Source of the DNA: PWQG01 sp040882255
Lineage (GTDB): Bacteria > Pseudomonadota > Gammaproteobacteria > Pseudomonadales > Pseudohongiellaceae
NCBI GenBank assembly: GCA_040882255.1
Contig: JBBEBP010000027.1
Location: 8,148 to 72,147 of the forward strand
Reading direction: 5' to 3'
DNA: 64,000 nucleotides
Position numbers and translations under genes: made by a program. The notes under the pieces are model-generated. The model did no database searches, was not told where the DNA came from, and saw nothing but the letters and a program-made list of their open reading frames with translations. Below are positions 26,728 to 35,410 of the stretch, one piece after another; position 1 is the stretch's first letter; the number at the start of each line of letters is the position of its first letter.

Positions 26728-26755
26728 TTGCTTTGGCAGCATTGTCTGCTAAAAT
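26728..26755 (+). promoter_or_regulatory. Sigma-70-type promoter of rpmE
   Basis: TTGCTT (26728-26733), a 16-base spacer and TAAAAT (26750-26755), preceded by TGC, form a plausible sigma-70 promoter. Transcription would start near 26762, leaving a leader of about 120 bases before rpmE. Confidence 0.55.
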
Positions 26756-26885
26756 GCCCGCCCCTTTGCCGCTCATTCCATTGGCGCAGCAGTCAACAGC
26801 AGGTATGGTGCATGGTTTCTGGCGGGACAGCGGTCCTGCAGCCCATGTGGCGATACCGCATCACAAGCGTGAGGTAGATAGAAAT

Positions 26886-27095
26886 ATGAAAGCTGATATC
26901 CATCCTGTGTATCAGGACATCAAGGCAACCTGCAGTTGCGGCAATGTCATGGAAACCCGTTCCACAATCGGCAAGGACATTCTGGTCGAGGTGTGCTCCA
27001 ACTGCCACCCGTTCTATACCGGAAAACAGAAGATCATGGACACCGCCGGTCGCGTGGATCGCTTCAACAAGCGTTTCGGTAACCGCAAGCTGTAG
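26886..27095 (+). CDS. rpmE: 50S ribosomal protein L31, zinc-binding form
   Basis: A 69-residue L31 protein. Cysteines at 16, 18, 37 and 40 (CSCG and CSNCHPFYTG) place it in the zinc-containing class, which can be replaced by a zinc-free paralogue in zinc-starved cells. The ATG at 26886 (MKADIHPVYQDIKATCSCGN) is the family start; the frame is open to 26733, but upstream codons have no family support. Palindrome G begins at the last base of its stop codon. Confidence 0.96.
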   Translation: MKADIHPVYQDIKATCSCGNVMETRSTIGKDILVEVCSNCHPFYTGKQKIMDTAGRVDRFNKRFGNRKL

Positions 27096-27258
27096 AACCC
27101 CTGGAACCGCAGTCAGCAAGGCTGTGCGCGCGCCTGGCGCACCCTGTGACTGCGTTGCTGTGCTTGCCAAGGGCTACGGCCATTGGCGGCGCACAGCGTC
27201 TTGTCTCAGGGCACGCCAGACACACTCACAGCCTTGCTGACTACGGCCCCAGGGGTTC
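27095..27258 (+). repeat. Family-3 palindromic element, copy G
   Basis: A 164-bp palindrome in the convergent gap between rpmE and the PBP1A gene. Arms GAACCCCTGG and AGTCAGCAAGGCTGTG (27095-27126) are mirrored at 27227-27258. The 52-base core (27152-27203, from GCGTTGCTGTGCTTGCCAAG to GCACAGCGTCTTG) is identical to that of copy H, 8 kb away. Outer arms of G and H are unrelated in sequence. Confidence 0.85.
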
Positions 27259-27305
27259 CTGAACGATCTGCCCCGACAGCTGGGGTGAGTGCGTTGCTCT
27301 GTTAT

Positions 27306-29705
27306 TCAGAAAATGATCTCTGGTGACAGGCTGTCTTCGTTGTCGCGGTTGTTGTGGCGCGAGGGTACGCCCGCTGCCCCTCCTTCCGGGGCGGTTTCCG
27401 CCAGAAATAGCTCGAAGAAGGTGTTCGGTTGACCGGGGCGGGCCAGTTGGCCGGTATCACGGTTGATCAGGCGCGAGACCACGCCGTCGGGCCGTTGCAG
27501 CATGCTTTCGGGCGTCCCCTCCAGTGCCTGTTTCATATAATCGATCCAGATCGGAACGGCCACGGTGGCACCCTGTTCGGACTCACCCAGTGGTTCCGGG
27601 GTGTCCATGCCCACGAAGACGCTGGTGGCGATGTCCCGGTTGAAACCCGTAAACCACAGTTCCGCCGGTCCGTTGGTGGTGCCGGTCTTGCCCATCAGGT
27701 CGTTCCTGGGCAGCTCGCGTGCCACGCGGCGTCCGCTGCCTTCCTCCACGACGGAACGCATCATCGTGCCGAGGATGTAGGTGACGCGGGGATCCACCAC
27801 CTGTTCCGCCTTTCGCACCCCGTCTTCGCAGGGGTCGCAGGCGACCGGTGTGTCCGCTTCGTACATCACGCCGTCCAGGGTGGTGATCCGGCGGATCAGG
27901 TGGGGCTCTATACGCTGGCCCCCATTGGCGATCATGGCGTAGGCGGTGGCCATCTGCAGTGGCTGGACGGCCTGTGAACCCAGGGCAAGTGTCAGATCAT
28001 TGCGATCGAAATTATCTGTAGTGATGCCGAATTTATTCGCAAAGTCGATCACCCTGGATGCGCCGAGCTGATCATAGAGTCGCACGGCGGGCACGTTGCG
28101 CGAATCCTTGAAGGCATTCCGCAGTGTGATCGGGCCGACGAAGTTGCGTTCATAGTTCTGGGGGCGGTAACCGTTTCGCGAGAAAGGGGCATCATTAATG
28201 GTGTCCGCCGGTGTGTAGCCGTTGGCCAGCGCCGCGCCGTACAGGAACGGCTTGAACCCCGAGCCGGGTTGACGCGCCGATGTGGCGCGGTTGACCTGGC
28301 TGTAGCGGAAATCGTAGCCACCGGTCATGGCCAGTATGTGGCCGTTCTCTGGGGAGACGGACACGATGGCTCCTTGCAGTTCCGGCACCTGACCCAGCTC
28401 CCAGCGGCCTTCGCTGCCCTGCCGGACCCGCACAAGATCGCCCTGTGTGACCACGTCGGCGGCCTCCTCCGGCGGGGGCCAGGCGTTGTCGCGTGTGATA
28501 AAGGGCCGGGCCCAGCTCAGTCCGTCCCAGCCTACCAGTTGTTCGGTGCCATCCTGCATCAGTACCGTGGCACTGCGTTCCTCCACGGCGGTAACGATGG
28601 CCGGGTGCTGATTGCCGTAGACCGGTACACCTGACAGTTGCTCAAGCCAATACTCGTTCGGGTCTTCGCCGCGGGGCGGCAGGTGGTTCTCCGGCCCCCG
28701 ATAGCCATGGCGGCGGTCGTAGTAATTTTCCAGGCCATCGCGCAGTGACTGCGTTGCGGCGCTCTGCAGCTCACTGTCGATGGTGGTGATGACCTCGAAG
28801 CCTTCCCGGTAGATGTCCTCTCCGTATTCGGAGTAGAGCTGCTGGCGAATCCGTTCAACCACGTAGGGGGCATTCACGTCGATGCTGCGCAGGTAGCGTC
28901 TCGCGGTGATCGGTTCGGCGATGGCTTCTGCATGGGTCTGGCGATCGATCATGCCCTGTGCCAGCATCTTGTCCAGCACCACGTCGCGCCGGCGCTTGGC
29001 GCGCGACGGGTTGGCCACCGGGTTGCAGACTGACGGGCAGGGGAGCACGGAAGCCATGACCGCGAACTGTGCCAGAGTCATTTCGCTGACCGGCCGGTCA
29101 TAGTAGGCTTGGGCCGCTGCACTGATACCCTCGGCTCCGCCGCCGAAATAGACCAGGTTCAGATAGAGCTCGAGAATCTCTTCCTTGCTCAGCTCCTGCT
29201 GGATGCGGAGTGCGAACGGGATCTCTTTCAGCTTGCGGGCATAGACGTTGTCGCTGTCAAAGGAGATGTTGTTGGCCAGCTGCATGGTGATGGTGCTGCC
29301 GCCGCCCAGGTTCACGCCGCGCACGAAGCCGTAAAACCCGCGGATCAGGCCGCGCAGATCCACGCCGGGGTGGGAGTAGAACCGGGAATCTTCGCTGGCG
29401 ATGACTGCCTGGACCATCAGTGGCGGGATTTCCTCGTAATCGATGGGATTGCGCCGCACCCCGATCTCATCGACCAGCTGTCCGTCCGCCGTCAGGATAC
29501 GCAGTGGTGTTTCCAGTTCGACATGGCGGTAGGTTTCAGCCGCCGGGAGCTGGGGGGACAGGTACAGGTACGCCGCCGACGCGATCATGATCGCGCCGCT
29601 GAAGCCGAAAACAGCGAAGACGGCCAGCTTTCTGATGAGTGTTTTCCAGACTTTTTTCACAATGACAGTATACCGTGGTTGCTGGGCAAACGTGACCCGT
29701 ATCAT
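27306..29705 (-). CDS. mrcA: Penicillin-binding protein 1A (bifunctional transglycosylase/transpeptidase)
   Basis: A 799-residue peptidoglycan synthase: short cytoplasmic tail, one membrane helix (AVFGFSGAIMIASAAYLYLS), glycosyltransferase domain (catalytic region IASEDSRFYSHPGVDLRGLI), an OB-like insert, then the transpeptidase domain with catalytic SxxK in QPGSGFKPF, SRN, and KTGTTN. I give the ATG at 29705; a GTG at 29660 would start at KKVWKTLIRKL and fits the usual N-terminus of PonA proteins better, but neither has a clear ribosome-binding site. It is divergent from pilMNOPQ, the classical arrangement in gammaproteobacteria. Confidence 0.95.
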   Translation of the reverse strand: MIRVTFAQQPRYTVIVKKVWKTLIRKLAVFAVFGFSGAIMIASAAYLYLSPQLPAAETYRHVELETPLRILTADGQLVDEIGVRRNPIDYEEIPPLMVQAVIASEDSRFYSHPGVDLRGLIRGFYGFVRGVNLGGGSTITMQLANNISFDSDNVYARKLKEIPFALRIQQELSKEEILELYLNLVYFGGGAEGISAAAQAYYDRPVSEMTLAQFAVMASVLPCPSVCNPVANPSRAKRRRDVVLDKMLAQGMIDRQTHAEAIAEPITARRYLRSIDVNAPYVVERIRQQLYSEYGEDIYREGFEVITTIDSELQSAATQSLRDGLENYYDRRHGYRGPENHLPPRGEDPNEYWLEQLSGVPVYGNQHPAIVTAVEERSATVLMQDGTEQLVGWDGLSWARPFITRDNAWPPPEEAADVVTQGDLVRVRQGSEGRWELGQVPELQGAIVSVSPENGHILAMTGGYDFRYSQVNRATSARQPGSGFKPFLYGAALANGYTPADTINDAPFSRNGYRPQNYERNFVGPITLRNAFKDSRNVPAVRLYDQLGASRVIDFANKFGITTDNFDRNDLTLALGSQAVQPLQMATAYAMIANGGQRIEPHLIRRITTLDGVMYEADTPVACDPCEDGVRKAEQVVDPRVTYILGTMMRSVVEEGSGRRVARELPRNDLMGKTGTTNGPAELWFTGFNRDIATSVFVGMDTPEPLGESEQGATVAVPIWIDYMKQALEGTPESMLQRPDGVVSRLINRDTGQLARPGQPNTFFELFLAETAPEGGAAGVPSRHNNRDNEDSLSPEIIF

Positions 29706-29779
29706 GGTATGTAGATCACACTTGGGGCACTATACGTCAAGTCATTTGTTGAAAAAGTTTGATAATTGATTGAAAGCCA

Positions 29780-29799
29780 TATAAAAGTTTGCTTTTATA
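29780..29799. promoter_or_regulatory. Perfect 8-bp inverted repeat in the mrcA-pilM divergent promoter region
   Basis: TATAAAAG-TTTG-CTTTTATA is a perfect dyad in the AT-rich part of the 262-base gap between mrcA and pilM. It could be a regulator binding site or overlap a -10 element (TATAAA). No convincing -35 is found at standard spacing, so transcription starts are uncertain. Confidence 0.35.
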
Positions 29800-29967
29800 G
29801 TAGGTAGTGCTTTGGATGGAGGGTGTCCGGGAGCCCCGGAGTGGAGTGAGATTGCGATGCAGAATGGCGATCCGTGATGGCCCGGGAGTGGCCGGGATGC
29901 CCGTGGCGCGATATAACAGGTACAGGAACGGGATTCTCTCGGGCAGAGCGCTCGACAGGCGGTTGTA

Positions 29968-31023
29968 TTGAAATTATTTTCAAAAAAATCAAAGACTTTG
30001 CTGGGCGTTGATATCAGTTCCACAGCGGTGAAGCTCGTCGAGTTGCATCAGGCGGGGGCGGGCTGGCGGCTGGAAAACTACGTGATTCGTCCGCTGCCGG
30101 AGAAAGCTGTCCAGGAAAAGAACATCCAGGACACGGCGTCCGTGGCCGAGTGCGTGCGCCAGGCCGTGACATTGCTCAAGCCGCGTGACCGCTCCGCTGC
30201 AGTGGCCGTGGCGGGCTCCGCTGTGATCACCAAAGTGATCGAGATGAACGCGCATCTCAATGACTCCGAGCTGGAAAACCAGATTGTGGTCGAGGCGGAC
30301 CAGTACATACCCTACCCGCTCAGCGAAGTCGCCATCGATTTCGAGCGCCAGCCCAGCGACGATCCGGACGCGGAGACCGTGGATGTCCTGCTGGCGGCCT
30401 GTCGCAGGGAAAACGTGGACAGCCGTGTGCAGGCCCTGCAGGAGGGCGGGCTGGAGGTCAACGTGGTGGACATCGAGGCGTTTGCCATGGAGCGCGCCTG
30501 CGGACTGCTGGAAAGTCAGCTTGACGGTATGCCGGAAATGCTGGCTATCGTTGATATCGGCGCCAATGCCGTCACTCTCTACATCCTGCGGAACGGCAGA
30601 ACCCTCTACACTCGCGAACAGCTGTTCGGGGGGAAGCAATTGCTGGAACAGATCCAGCTGCAACTCTCCCTGTCCCCCGCTGAAGCGGACCGGGCACTGC
30701 GCAAGGGCGAGTTGCCAGAGGAGTTCGCCACTGATGTGCTGCCCGGATTCCGCGAGCAGCTGGTGGACCAGATTAACCGGGCGCTGCAGTTCTTCTTTTC
30801 CTCCAGCCACTACAATGATGTGGACCGCATCGTGCTGGCCGGTGGCGTGGCCGTGCTGGAGGGGCTGGCCGGGCAGCTTGAGGAAAGCACCGGCACTGCC
30901 GTGATGGTGGCCGATCCGTTCCGTAATGTGGAAATCGGCAGCAAGGTCAATTCGGCGGCGCTGGCTGCGGATGCGCCGGCCCTGATGATTGCCAGTGGAC
31001 TGGCCCTGAGAAAACGGTACTGA
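29968..31023 (+). CDS. pilM: Type IV pilus assembly protein PilM
   Basis: A 351-residue actin-like ATPase-fold protein forming the cytoplasmic ring of the type IV pilus machine and binding the N-terminus of PilN. It starts with KSKTLLGVDISSTAVKLVEL, the family signature, and includes the nucleotide-binding AIVDIGANAVTLYIL and LAGGVAVLEGL. The start codon is TTG at 29968, with AGGCGG upstream; no ATG gives the conserved N-terminus. It is first of pilMNOPQ. Confidence 0.94.
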   Translation: MKLFSKKSKTLLGVDISSTAVKLVELHQAGAGWRLENYVIRPLPEKAVQEKNIQDTASVAECVRQAVTLLKPRDRSAAVAVAGSAVITKVIEMNAHLNDSELENQIVVEADQYIPYPLSEVAIDFERQPSDDPDAETVDVLLAACRRENVDSRVQALQEGGLEVNVVDIEAFAMERACGLLESQLDGMPEMLAIVDIGANAVTLYILRNGRTLYTREQLFGGKQLLEQIQLQLSLSPAEADRALRKGELPEEFATDVLPGFREQLVDQINRALQFFFSSSHYNDVDRIVLAGGVAVLEGLAGQLEESTGTAVMVADPFRNVEIGSKVNSAALAADAPALMIASGLALRKRY

Positions 31024-31614
31024 ATGATGGCCTCGATCAACCTCTTACCCTGGCGAGAACGACTGAGAGAGGAGCGCAAGCGCGAATTCCTGGTGATGCT
31101 GGGCGGTATTGTCGTGATCGCAGCCGGGCTGGTGTTTCTCGTGGACCGCTACTTCCGCGGTGAGCTGGACGACCAGCAGACCAGAAACAGTCTGATCAGT
31201 GAAGAGATTGCCGTGATGGACAGCCGTCTCACCGAGATCAGTCAGCTGCGCGATCAGCGCGCCGATATTCTCGACCGAATGGAGGTGATCCGGGATCTGC
31301 AGGGCAGTCGGCCATTGATCGTCTACGTTTTCGATGAAATGGTCCGGACACTGCCTTCGGCGGTGTACTTCAATAACGTGCAGCGTCAGGGCGATGTGCT
31401 GAGTATCGAAGGGGTGGCCGAGTCCAACAATCAGGTCTCGGAACTGATGCGCCGCCTGGATGAGTCCGAGTGGTTCCAGGAGCCGGGTCTGGAACAGATC
31501 TCCGCAACCACTGCCACCTGGACCGACCGCGGCTCGGCCAATGCGTTTTCCCTGACGCTGCAGTTGGAGAGCATGACGCAGAGCGACAATGAGCAGACGG
31601 CGGAGAGCGATTGA
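31024..31614 (+). CDS. pilN: Type IV pilus assembly protein PilN
   Basis: A 196-residue bitopic inner-membrane protein. The N-terminal ASINLLPWRERLREERKREF carries the INLLPWR motif that docks into PilM. One membrane helix (MLGGIVVIAAGLVFLV) and a coiled-coil plus ferredoxin-like periplasmic domain follow. It pairs with PilO. The first of two adjacent ATG codons abuts the pilM stop. Confidence 0.93.
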   Translation: MMASINLLPWRERLREERKREFLVMLGGIVVIAAGLVFLVDRYFRGELDDQQTRNSLISEEIAVMDSRLTEISQLRDQRADILDRMEVIRDLQGSRPLIVYVFDEMVRTLPSAVYFNNVQRQGDVLSIEGVAESNNQVSELMRRLDESEWFQEPGLEQISATTATWTDRGSANAFSLTLQLESMTQSDNEQTAESD

Positions 31615-31616
31615 GC

Positions 31617-32312
31617 ATGGCGATTCTGACGAAAGGAAAACAGAAGAGCGCCGAGCGGGCCCGCCGTCCGGGTGCCCTGCAGGGCATGATCCGGGAGCTG
31701 CGTGACTTCGACTGGAACAATCTGGGGGATATCGAGACGATCGGCGTCTGGCCCGGGCCGGTCAAGGCAGTCATCGTTCTCGTGGTATTCCTGTTGTGTC
31801 TCGGAGCCGGGTACTGGTTTGATGTCCGTCAGTTACAGGATCAACTCACCGCGTCGGAGCGGGAGGAGGGTGAGCTGCTCAGTGAGTATGAGCAGAAAGC
31901 GTTCATGGCCGCCAATCTGGAAGAGTACCGCGTGCAGACAGTGCAGATGGAAGAGGATTTTGCCGAGCTGCTGCGTCAACTGCCCGGACAGACTGAAGTG
32001 CCCGATCTGGTGGATGACATCACCGAGACCGGTCTGGGCAGTGGACTGTCCTTCTCCCGCATCGAGCTGAGTGATGAGGTGGTGCACGAGTTCTACATCG
32101 AACAGCCCATTCAGCTGGAAGTGGCGGGCGATTACCACGAGTTCGGGGCTTTCGTCAGTGGTGTGGCCAGCCTGCCGCGGATTGTCACGCTGCATGATTT
32201 CACCATTGACGCCGGTAATGAGCGGTCCAGTATCACCATGCAGATCACGGCGCGGACCTACCGTTATCGTCAGCCTGAGGTGAGCGGGGAGGGGGTCAAT
32301 GGTGATCAGTAA
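31617..32312 (+). CDS. pilO: Type IV pilus assembly protein PilO
   Basis: A 231-residue inner-membrane protein with a basic cytoplasmic N-terminus, one helix (AVIVLVVFLLCLGAGYWF), a coiled coil and a periplasmic domain (LPGQTEVPDLVDDITETGLG). It forms the alignment subcomplex with PilN and PilP. I chose the ATG at 31617; a TTG at 31611, overlapping the pilN stop, would add two residues. Overlaps pilP by 14 bases. Confidence 0.93.
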   Translation: MAILTKGKQKSAERARRPGALQGMIRELRDFDWNNLGDIETIGVWPGPVKAVIVLVVFLLCLGAGYWFDVRQLQDQLTASEREEGELLSEYEQKAFMAANLEEYRVQTVQMEEDFAELLRQLPGQTEVPDLVDDITETGLGSGLSFSRIELSDEVVHEFYIEQPIQLEVAGDYHEFGAFVSGVASLPRIVTLHDFTIDAGNERSSITMQITARTYRYRQPEVSGEGVNGDQ

Positions 32313-32841
32313 TCGCGCTTACGGAACAACAGGCAGGTCATTGGCTGCTTTCCTGGTGCTGCTGTTGACTGCCTGCAATGGGGGCTCCGAGACCGCGCAG
32401 TTGCGGCAGCAGTTGAGTTCGATAGCCGAACAGCCGGGTGGTGAGATCGAGCCGCTGCCCGAGTTCGAGTCCTACGAGGCTTTTACGTACAGTGCCGCTT
32501 CCCTGCGTAGTCCGTTCGAGTTGCCACGTATTGCCTCGCAGGATGACGGAGAACCGCCAGCCATGGTGCAGCCGGATCTGGAGCGCGAACGCGAGCCGCT
32601 GGAAGCGTTCTCGATCAATTCGCTGGAGATGGTCGGCATGCTGCGTCGGGAAGACCGGACTATGGCACTGGTACGGGATGAAACAGGGCAGGTACATCGT
32701 GTGACGCGGGGGAATTACATGGGTCGTAATCATGGCCAGGTGAATTCCATCACGGCGGAACGTATCGAATTGACGGAAATCGTACCGGCCGGTGATGGTG
32801 GCTGGATAGAAAGGCCGCGTACGGTCGAGTTATCACAATGA
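32299..32841 (+). CDS. pilP: Type IV pilus assembly lipoprotein PilP
   Basis: A 180-residue lipoprotein. The signal ends in a lipobox LLTAC, so Cys near residue 26 would be acylated. A linker and a small beta domain (LEMVGMLRREDRTMALVRDE) link the PilNO complex to the secretin PilQ. It overlaps pilO and ends on the ATGA that may start pilQ. Confidence 0.92.
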   Translation: MVISNRAYGTTGRSLAAFLVLLLTACNGGSETAQLRQQLSSIAEQPGGEIEPLPEFESYEAFTYSAASLRSPFELPRIASQDDGEPPAMVQPDLEREREPLEAFSINSLEMVGMLRREDRTMALVRDETGQVHRVTRGNYMGRNHGQVNSITAERIELTEIVPAGDGGWIERPRTVELSQ

Positions 32842-32852
32842 GGGGGTGCGGG

Positions 32853-35105
32853 ATGAGTGCAATCACCTGCATGATGAAAGAACGACATGGCTGGCTGGCG
32901 GGACTGCTGCTTGCCGGATTGCTGATCGGCACGGGACAGGCTCGTGCGCAGGATACGGTGAGTCTGCAGAGCGTGAGTTTTGCGGACCTGCCGGGTGATC
33001 AATTCGAAGTCCAGGTGGAGTTCGATGGCACGCCGCCAGAGCCGGGTGGATTCGTTCTGGAGGACCCGCCGCGAATTGCAATCGACCTTCCGGCCACACG
33101 CAGCGCGCTGGGGCAGCGCGAATATCCGGTGAGTAGTGGTAACACGGAAAGTCTGCTGGTTCTGGAAACGGCGGGCCGGACGCGCTTGCTGTTCAATCTG
33201 CGGGACCCCGGGCGCTACGAGACCCGTATTGACGGCAACACCATGATCGTCAGCCTGACGGGTAGCGAAGCGCCGCAGGACGGATCCGGGCAGCGTCTGG
33301 CCGCCGCGCCCGATGCGGATGCTGGACAGAGCGAACCGGAAATGGCCCGCGCTTCCGATGATGCCTCGTCGGGTACCCGAGTGATAGATGTGAATTTCCG
33401 CAGCGGTGACGCGCGGGGTGAAGGGGTGCTGGTGCTGGAGCTGTCGGACACCGGTGCCGTGATATCCACCGATCGCACGGGGCGGCAGGTCCAGGCCGTG
33501 CTGGACGGGGTCGAGGTGCCGGCCGATTTCAACCGCCGCTTTGATGTCTCCGATTTTGCCACGCCGGTGAGCACGGTGGATGTGCTGCCGGACGGCGGTG
33601 ATGCCCTTGTCGAGATGCGGATGGCGGAAGACTATGACTACGTGGCCTGGCAGGAGGGGCGCTATCTCAATATCGGGGTCAGTCCGGTGGATACTGCCGG
33701 GACGAGTGACGACCCGGCCAGTCAATACTCGGATGTGCTGGTGACGCTGACATTCCAGGATATCGACGTGCGTTCGGTGCTGCAGATCCTGGCGGAAGAG
33801 AATGATTTCAATCTTGTGGTCAGTGATGCCGTCAGTGGTAGTGTCACCCTGCACCTGGAGGAAGTGCCCTGGGACCAGGCGCTGGACCTGGTTCTGCAGT
33901 CCCGCAATCTGGACAAACGGATGGTGGGTAATGTGCTGTACGTGGCGCCTTCCAGTGAGATCGCGGCCCAGCAACAACTGGCGCTGGAAGCCAGTCGCCA
34001 GGCCGAGGCGCTGGAGCCCCTCCACACAGAATATATCCAGGTCAATTATGCGGATGCCGGCAACATTCTCAGTCTGTTGACCGGTTCCGAGAGCGGCTCG
34101 TCGCCGCAGCAACAGTCGTCCGGTGAGGGTCAGAGCCAGGGGGGCGGTGACGGCGGCGGCAGTGACGTGGAAATGGCGGCTGGCGGCGGCGATCAGTCGC
34201 GCGGCATTCTTTCCAGCCGTGGCACGGCCACGGTCGACGAGCGCACCAATATCATCATCATCCGCGATGTGGCCAGCAAGTTGGCTGAAGTCCGGGAAAT
34301 GCTCAGCCAGCTTGATATTCCGGTCCGTCAGGTGCTGATCGAGGCGCGTATCGTCAACGTCTCGACCGACTTTGGCCGCGACCTGGGTATACGCTGGGGC
34401 GCTGCGGGGCGCGCCAATGGCGACAGTGGTTTCCACTATGGCGGCAGCCTGGAGTCAAGTGCGCGGCAGGCAGCGTCCGGTGACGGGGAGGTGGACACGT
34501 TCCCGGACGCCCTTGCGGTGGATCTGGGGGCCGATTCCGAGGAGGCCAGCAGCTTTGCCATCGGCTTCGCCCGTGACAGTCACCTTATCGAGCTGGAGCT
34601 CTCTGCCCTCGAGAGTACCGGCAATGGCGAGGTCATCGCCCGGCCCAAGGTCACCACGCAGGACAAGGTGATGGCCAATATCCAGTCCGGGGTGCGCATT
34701 CCCTACCAGGCGCAGGCAGGCGGTACGGCCGGCGGCTCCACCACGGAGTTCGTGGATGCGGTGCTGTCGCTGGAAGTGACACCACAGATCACGCCTGACG
34801 GACGCATCATCATGGAGCTGAGCATCAACCAGGATTCAGTAGCGCCCAGTTCCGGCCAGGTGCCGGCCATCAATACCAACTCGGTCAACACCAGTGTGCT
34901 GGTGGATGACGGAGATACGGTGGTGCTGGGCGGTATTTTCCGGGAGGAAACCACGACCACGGAAAGCAAGACGCCGTTGCTTGGCGACGTGCCCTACCTG
35001 GGCCGGCTGTTCAGCCGAACCAGCACGGACCGGCGCCGGACCGAGTTGCTGATCTTTATCACGCCGCGCATTATCGCCGAGTGGGGTGGTGGTGGGAGCC
35101 GCTAG
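32853..35105 (+). CDS. pilQ: Type IV pilus secretin PilQ
   Basis: A 750-residue outer-membrane secretin: signal peptide (LLLAGLLIGTGQARAQ), two AMIN-type peptidoglycan-binding modules (VEFDGTPPEPGGFVLEDPPR and a second near residue 190), STN and N1 domains (VTLTFQDIDVRSVLQILAEE), a low-complexity Ser/Gly/Gln insert, and a C-terminal secretin domain with VPYLGRLFSR and LLIFITPRII. I chose the ATG at 32853, with GGGGGT upstream; the ATG at 32838 overlapping the pilP stop would add five residues. Palindrome H begins immediately at its stop codon. Confidence 0.93.
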   Translation: MSAITCMMKERHGWLAGLLLAGLLIGTGQARAQDTVSLQSVSFADLPGDQFEVQVEFDGTPPEPGGFVLEDPPRIAIDLPATRSALGQREYPVSSGNTESLLVLETAGRTRLLFNLRDPGRYETRIDGNTMIVSLTGSEAPQDGSGQRLAAAPDADAGQSEPEMARASDDASSGTRVIDVNFRSGDARGEGVLVLELSDTGAVISTDRTGRQVQAVLDGVEVPADFNRRFDVSDFATPVSTVDVLPDGGDALVEMRMAEDYDYVAWQEGRYLNIGVSPVDTAGTSDDPASQYSDVLVTLTFQDIDVRSVLQILAEENDFNLVVSDAVSGSVTLHLEEVPWDQALDLVLQSRNLDKRMVGNVLYVAPSSEIAAQQQLALEASRQAEALEPLHTEYIQVNYADAGNILSLLTGSESGSSPQQQSSGEGQSQGGGDGGGSDVEMAAGGGDQSRGILSSRGTATVDERTNIIIIRDVASKLAEVREMLSQLDIPVRQVLIEARIVNVSTDFGRDLGIRWGAAGRANGDSGFHYGGSLESSARQAASGDGEVDTFPDALAVDLGADSEEASSFAIGFARDSHLIELELSALESTGNGEVIARPKVTTQDKVMANIQSGVRIPYQAQAGGTAGGSTTEFVDAVLSLEVTPQITPDGRIIMELSINQDSVAPSSGQVPAINTNSVNTSVLVDDGDTVVLGGIFREETTTTESKTPLLGDVPYLGRLFSRTSTDRRRTELLIFITPRIIAEWGGGGSR

Positions 35106-35245
35106 GCAGGTATGGGGCGCCACTGCACGGCCTGGCGCAGCCCCTGGCGGCGTTGCTGTGCTTGCCAAGGGCTACGGCCATTGGCGGCGCACAGCGTCTT
35201 GCCAGGAGCTACGCCAGACTCGCGCAGCGACGCCCCATACCTGCC
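35105..35245 (+). repeat. Family-3 palindromic element, copy H
   Basis: A 141-bp palindrome that starts on the last base of the pilQ stop codon. The outer arm GGCAGGTATGGGGCG is mirrored by CGCCCCATACCTGCC ending at 35245. The 52-base core (35150-35201) is identical to copy G and in the same orientation. It fills most of the pilQ-aroK gap (35106-35410), which contains no gene. Confidence 0.85.
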
Positions 35246-35258
35246 CAGCGGCTCCCGG

Positions 35259-35303
35259 CCGCTGATCAGGCTCGCGCAAAGGCCTGCCCTGCCTGATCAG
35301 CGG
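35259..35303. repeat. Short hairpin with perfect 12-bp arms
   Basis: CCGCTGATCAGG and CCTGATCAGCGG enclose a 21-base loop. It lies 13 bases after palindrome H and about 110 bases before aroK. There is no T-run, so a Rho-independent terminator is unlikely. It may be a decayed palindrome or a binding site. Confidence 0.6.
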
Positions 35304-35410
35304 TTCCGCCGCTGAACACGGAAGGCTGCGTGGTGGGTTGGCTGCTTGTTTTTTTTGGCGCTTACCGCGAGAATGGCCGGTTCCACCGGCCGGCGCGGCA
35401 AGCGAACTTC

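Noticed and set aside
29749..29801. A sigma-70 promoter for pilM from TTGAAA, TTGATA, TATAAA and TATAGT boxes
   Set aside because: No pair has 16-18-base spacing, so the start cannot be chosen by eye.
32730..34436. A 568-codon minus-strand frame opposite pilP-pilQ
   Set aside because: It is a shadow of pilQ, a clear secretin, and lacks any recognisable domain or start signal.
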